64,000 nucleotides of DNA from Bolinopsis microptera (taxonomy: Eukaryota > Ctenophora > Tentaculata > Lobata > Bolinopsidae), in contig NC_087077.1 of assembly GCF_026151205.1 (NCBI RefSeq), positions 9,911,983-9,975,982 on the forward strand, given 5' to 3'. Both the position numbers and the translations under genes were made by a program. The notes beneath the pieces are model-generated. The model saw only the letters and a program-made list of their open reading frames with translations. It made no database searches and was not told where the DNA came from. Shown piece by piece: positions 61,479 to 64,000 of this stretch (positions are counted from its first letter, which is position 1; every line of letters starts with the position of its first letter).

Positions 61479-61712
61479 TAATAGAAAGTGCCCACTTTGA
61501 TCGCGTGGATCAATCAAAATACTAACCAAAGAAAAACAATATGTCGTGCGAATGTGATCTGATTTAGTAAAACAATGTAAGTTTACAGATTTAGTGAAAC
61601 AATGGAAGTGGACTGTACCAACCATGCATCCTTCATTCCTTGTCCATTGGACGCTGCTGCGATGATGGCGGACGCGGAGCCAATGACATTCCTTGACATG
61701 TGTACCACTCAA

Positions 61713-62937
61713 GTACCTCCCACAATGGAGTCAGGCATTTGTGTTCAGACGACAGCTAAATGGACTATACGTAAAACAGCCGATAATGAGCTTACAAAGG
61801 TCGAAAGTGTGGTACTATTGTTATGAGTAAAGCGTTTATAATACAGGACAGGGCGGCGACTATTAATGTCGCATAATACTTAATAGAGTCGTCAATATAT
61901 AAAGACTATAATTGTACAAAGACAACAGTTCAAACTGTTTCGGAATAGTAATTAATTGTTTTAAGCGTTGTGAACTGATACACAAATAAGTTAACGAGTT
62001 CACGTATGATGTGTATATGGCATATTAATCGAACCAGTAACATCCTGTGTAAACAGACGTTAGAAAACATATACAAAATAGTTAGATATAATACGGTCCA
62101 ACATACCAATTACCACCGGTCTGTATGAATATTTACTACAATATTCTTCACCAGTACAACCAGTGTTCGCCAGAAAAATATGCAAAACATGCAACATGAA
62201 AGCCACAAATTAATAGAACACGGTTATATCTAAATAATAGTTGTATTAATAGCGGTCCTGGCACTGGTACTGGTAGTTGCAATTACAGTGCCAACTGGGC
62301 CCAGTCCAGTGGTTAAATGACGGTAGAAAGGTAAAGAAGGAAGGGGAAGTGACGTATAACTTAAATAAAATATGTTTTCTGCTCAGAATCAGCACAAACG
62401 CGGGAACATCTGTAAGAGGACAACTCGCGAAACACAGCAAATACAAGATAGTATGCAAATTACAGACGTGCAACTTTAAAACCGCAAATTATCCGCACTA
62501 CACCACTATAACACCACTGTACGGTTCTATTAATCGATACTCGAGACAGTGAACATGTGTCATAAACCAATCATAACACTATACACTATACAAATCTGTT
62601 AGTGTTACGTAACACTACTGATTTGTTACATTTATTAAGAATACGTTTCAGAAAAGGAGTATATCTATAATAGTATATTCGAAAAAATCCTGATAATTGG
62701 ATAAAATATTATCAGCATGGTTTAACATGGTACGTGATAACGTCAAATGGTAAGTGTCAAACCATTAAAATATACCGATTTCGGGCCACATAATTGCACT
62801 AACCATGTCTGTAACCATTGTAACGGTAAAGTGATTAACAGATACAACTGATAATATGAATACTAACTGATAATATACAGGGAGATGAGCTGCAGTATGT
62901 GACCGGAATATGCCGGGTAGTATAGGCACTGACTATA
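61713..62937. other. Upstream of the channel gene; nothing recognised
   Basis: Presumed 5' flank of the channel gene. No TATA box, CpG-rich block or exon could be supported. The ORF at 62277 shows no features. Confidence 0.35.
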
Positions 62938-63026
62938 CCATGGTAGTGACAGTGTCTATACCATGGTAGTGACAGTGTCTACACCATGGTAGTGACAGTG
63001 TCTATACCATGGTAGTGACAGTGCGT
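62938..63026. repeat. Short minisatellite, about 23-bp unit, four copies
   Basis: ACCATGGTAGTGACAGTGTC units head to tail, with the last copy diverging. Confidence 0.9.
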
Positions 63027-64000
63027 CTGTTTCGATGGTACTGGGGAGGAAGATCACGGTAGTTAGAGAAAAGAGACAAACTGATTACTGAGATCAGGAT
63101 CAGTCTGAAGCCGCGACATTAACACCAGAAAACTTTATGGAATTGAACAAATTATTCATATAACAATTCAACTGAGGGAGATGTCAGTCTCAGAGATTCA
63201 GATACTGATAACACAGTCACGCGAAGGGATAATTATATTCAAACTTATCCCGCGTTGCGCGGATAGGTGGGAAAATAATACGATCCAGTGTGCATAGTAC
63301 GAGGGATTGTTAATGTTTTGAAAACATGAGCGTGCTAAAGCGTTGAACATAAATATTTTTCTGAAAGACTGTTGAAACTGCAACGGAAATCGATGTATTT
63401 TTGAAGGCTGATTCCGAATCACCCCACATGACATAGGTTTAAAATGCTTCCCTGACGAGTTATTAATATTAGATCAAGAGCCTATTAGTCCGTGGTTCTG
63501 CTGCAGCCGCAAGTCTAGCACGTCCACTTAATTGTACGACCACTGTTCTAACTCCCCACATAATTGTTTTACTACAAGATAAGATTATAAAGCAAGTCAC
63601 ATGACAAATTTGACCAATGTGCGTCGTAGAACTATAGAAGGTCATGTGATACGCCGTAAGCGTCATCGACATCAGAACACCTGACATTTAGTGACTGGCG
63701 CGCTGAGTAGTTTCTGATAGTGGAAATTAAAACTCAAATAAGTAAAAGACAAGATACCACTTAACAAACCAAACCGGTCGAGTGAATAAGGGAAGGGATT
63801 CTTATTATTGTTAAAGCTGAGTAAGGATTATTTTCTAAATGGGAAAAAACAGCGGGATGGATCAAAATAACGCCGTCCCTTAGCACCATAGTGGTATCCC
63901 GGAGGAGTTTATAAAGACATCGAGATAAGTGATAAACGCTATCACAGCTTTTCTGGTTAAAGAACGGGGAAGAAATAGAATTTCGGGTGTGGAAGCAATG

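Overview
The window is animal nuclear DNA. It has spliced genes with GT-AG introns, extracellular modules bounded by phase 1 introns, a Shaker-type potassium channel, tRNA-derived SINEs, Penelope-like and non-LTR retroelement remnants, TA-flanked miniature inverted-repeat elements (MITEs), fold-back elements and many micro- and minisatellites. It is AT-rich and repeat-rich. No species can be named from sequence alone; an aquatic invertebrate, perhaps a non-bilaterian, is my guess from gene style only. All splice models were built by hand from splice consensus and reading-frame phase, without transcripts.

Region 1 (1-7.6 kb, minus strand): an 11-exon gene for a modular extracellular protein. 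The order is signal peptide, galactose-binding-like module, two sushi-type modules, two thrombospondin type-1 (TSP1) modules, sushi, two TSP1, a discoidin-like module and an ephrin-receptor-like Cys-rich module, then either a transmembrane end or a splice out of the window. Every internal module is a single exon of phase 1-1. Two of the TSP1 pairs were duplicated together with intron sequence. A 1.6-kb TA-flanked element sits in one intron and a 751-bp one lies at the window edge.

Region 2 (7.6-16 kb): repeats, with no host gene seen. There is a tRNA-derived SINE split by a 176-bp element with an 8-bp target duplication, an inverted pair of 5'-truncated Penelope-like element ends, a 316-bp GA tract, a 1.4-kb fold-back element between TTAA sites and a 9-bp minisatellite.

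Region 3 (16.1-28.1 kb): a tandem segmental duplication. Each copy carries one small minus-strand gene for a secreted protein with an ephrin-receptor-like Cys-rich module, related in design to the gene of region 1. Differences between the copies are insertions, including a SINE whose empty site survives in the other copy.

Region 4 (28-39 kb): mostly featureless, with a 1.05-kb minisatellite of 25-bp units, a 403-bp MITE, a 192-bp dispersed repeat and a four-exon plus-strand gene for an unrecognised 221-residue membrane protein (35.35-36.43 kb).

Region 5 (39.3-61.5 kb, minus strand): one voltage-gated K+ channel gene of at least 12 coding exons, encoding about 695 residues. The exons join in consistent phase from the T1 tetramerisation domain through S1-S6 and the pore to an acidic tail. 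Its introns hold a decayed non-LTR retrotransposon, fold-back elements, a duplicated 17-bp satellite block and an intact antisense reverse-transcriptase ORF of about 488 codons. Odd features are three 26-residue repeats before T1, QMP in place of the usual PVP in S6, and a possible alternative first exon that would skip T1. The remainder (61.7-64 kb) shows only short repeats.
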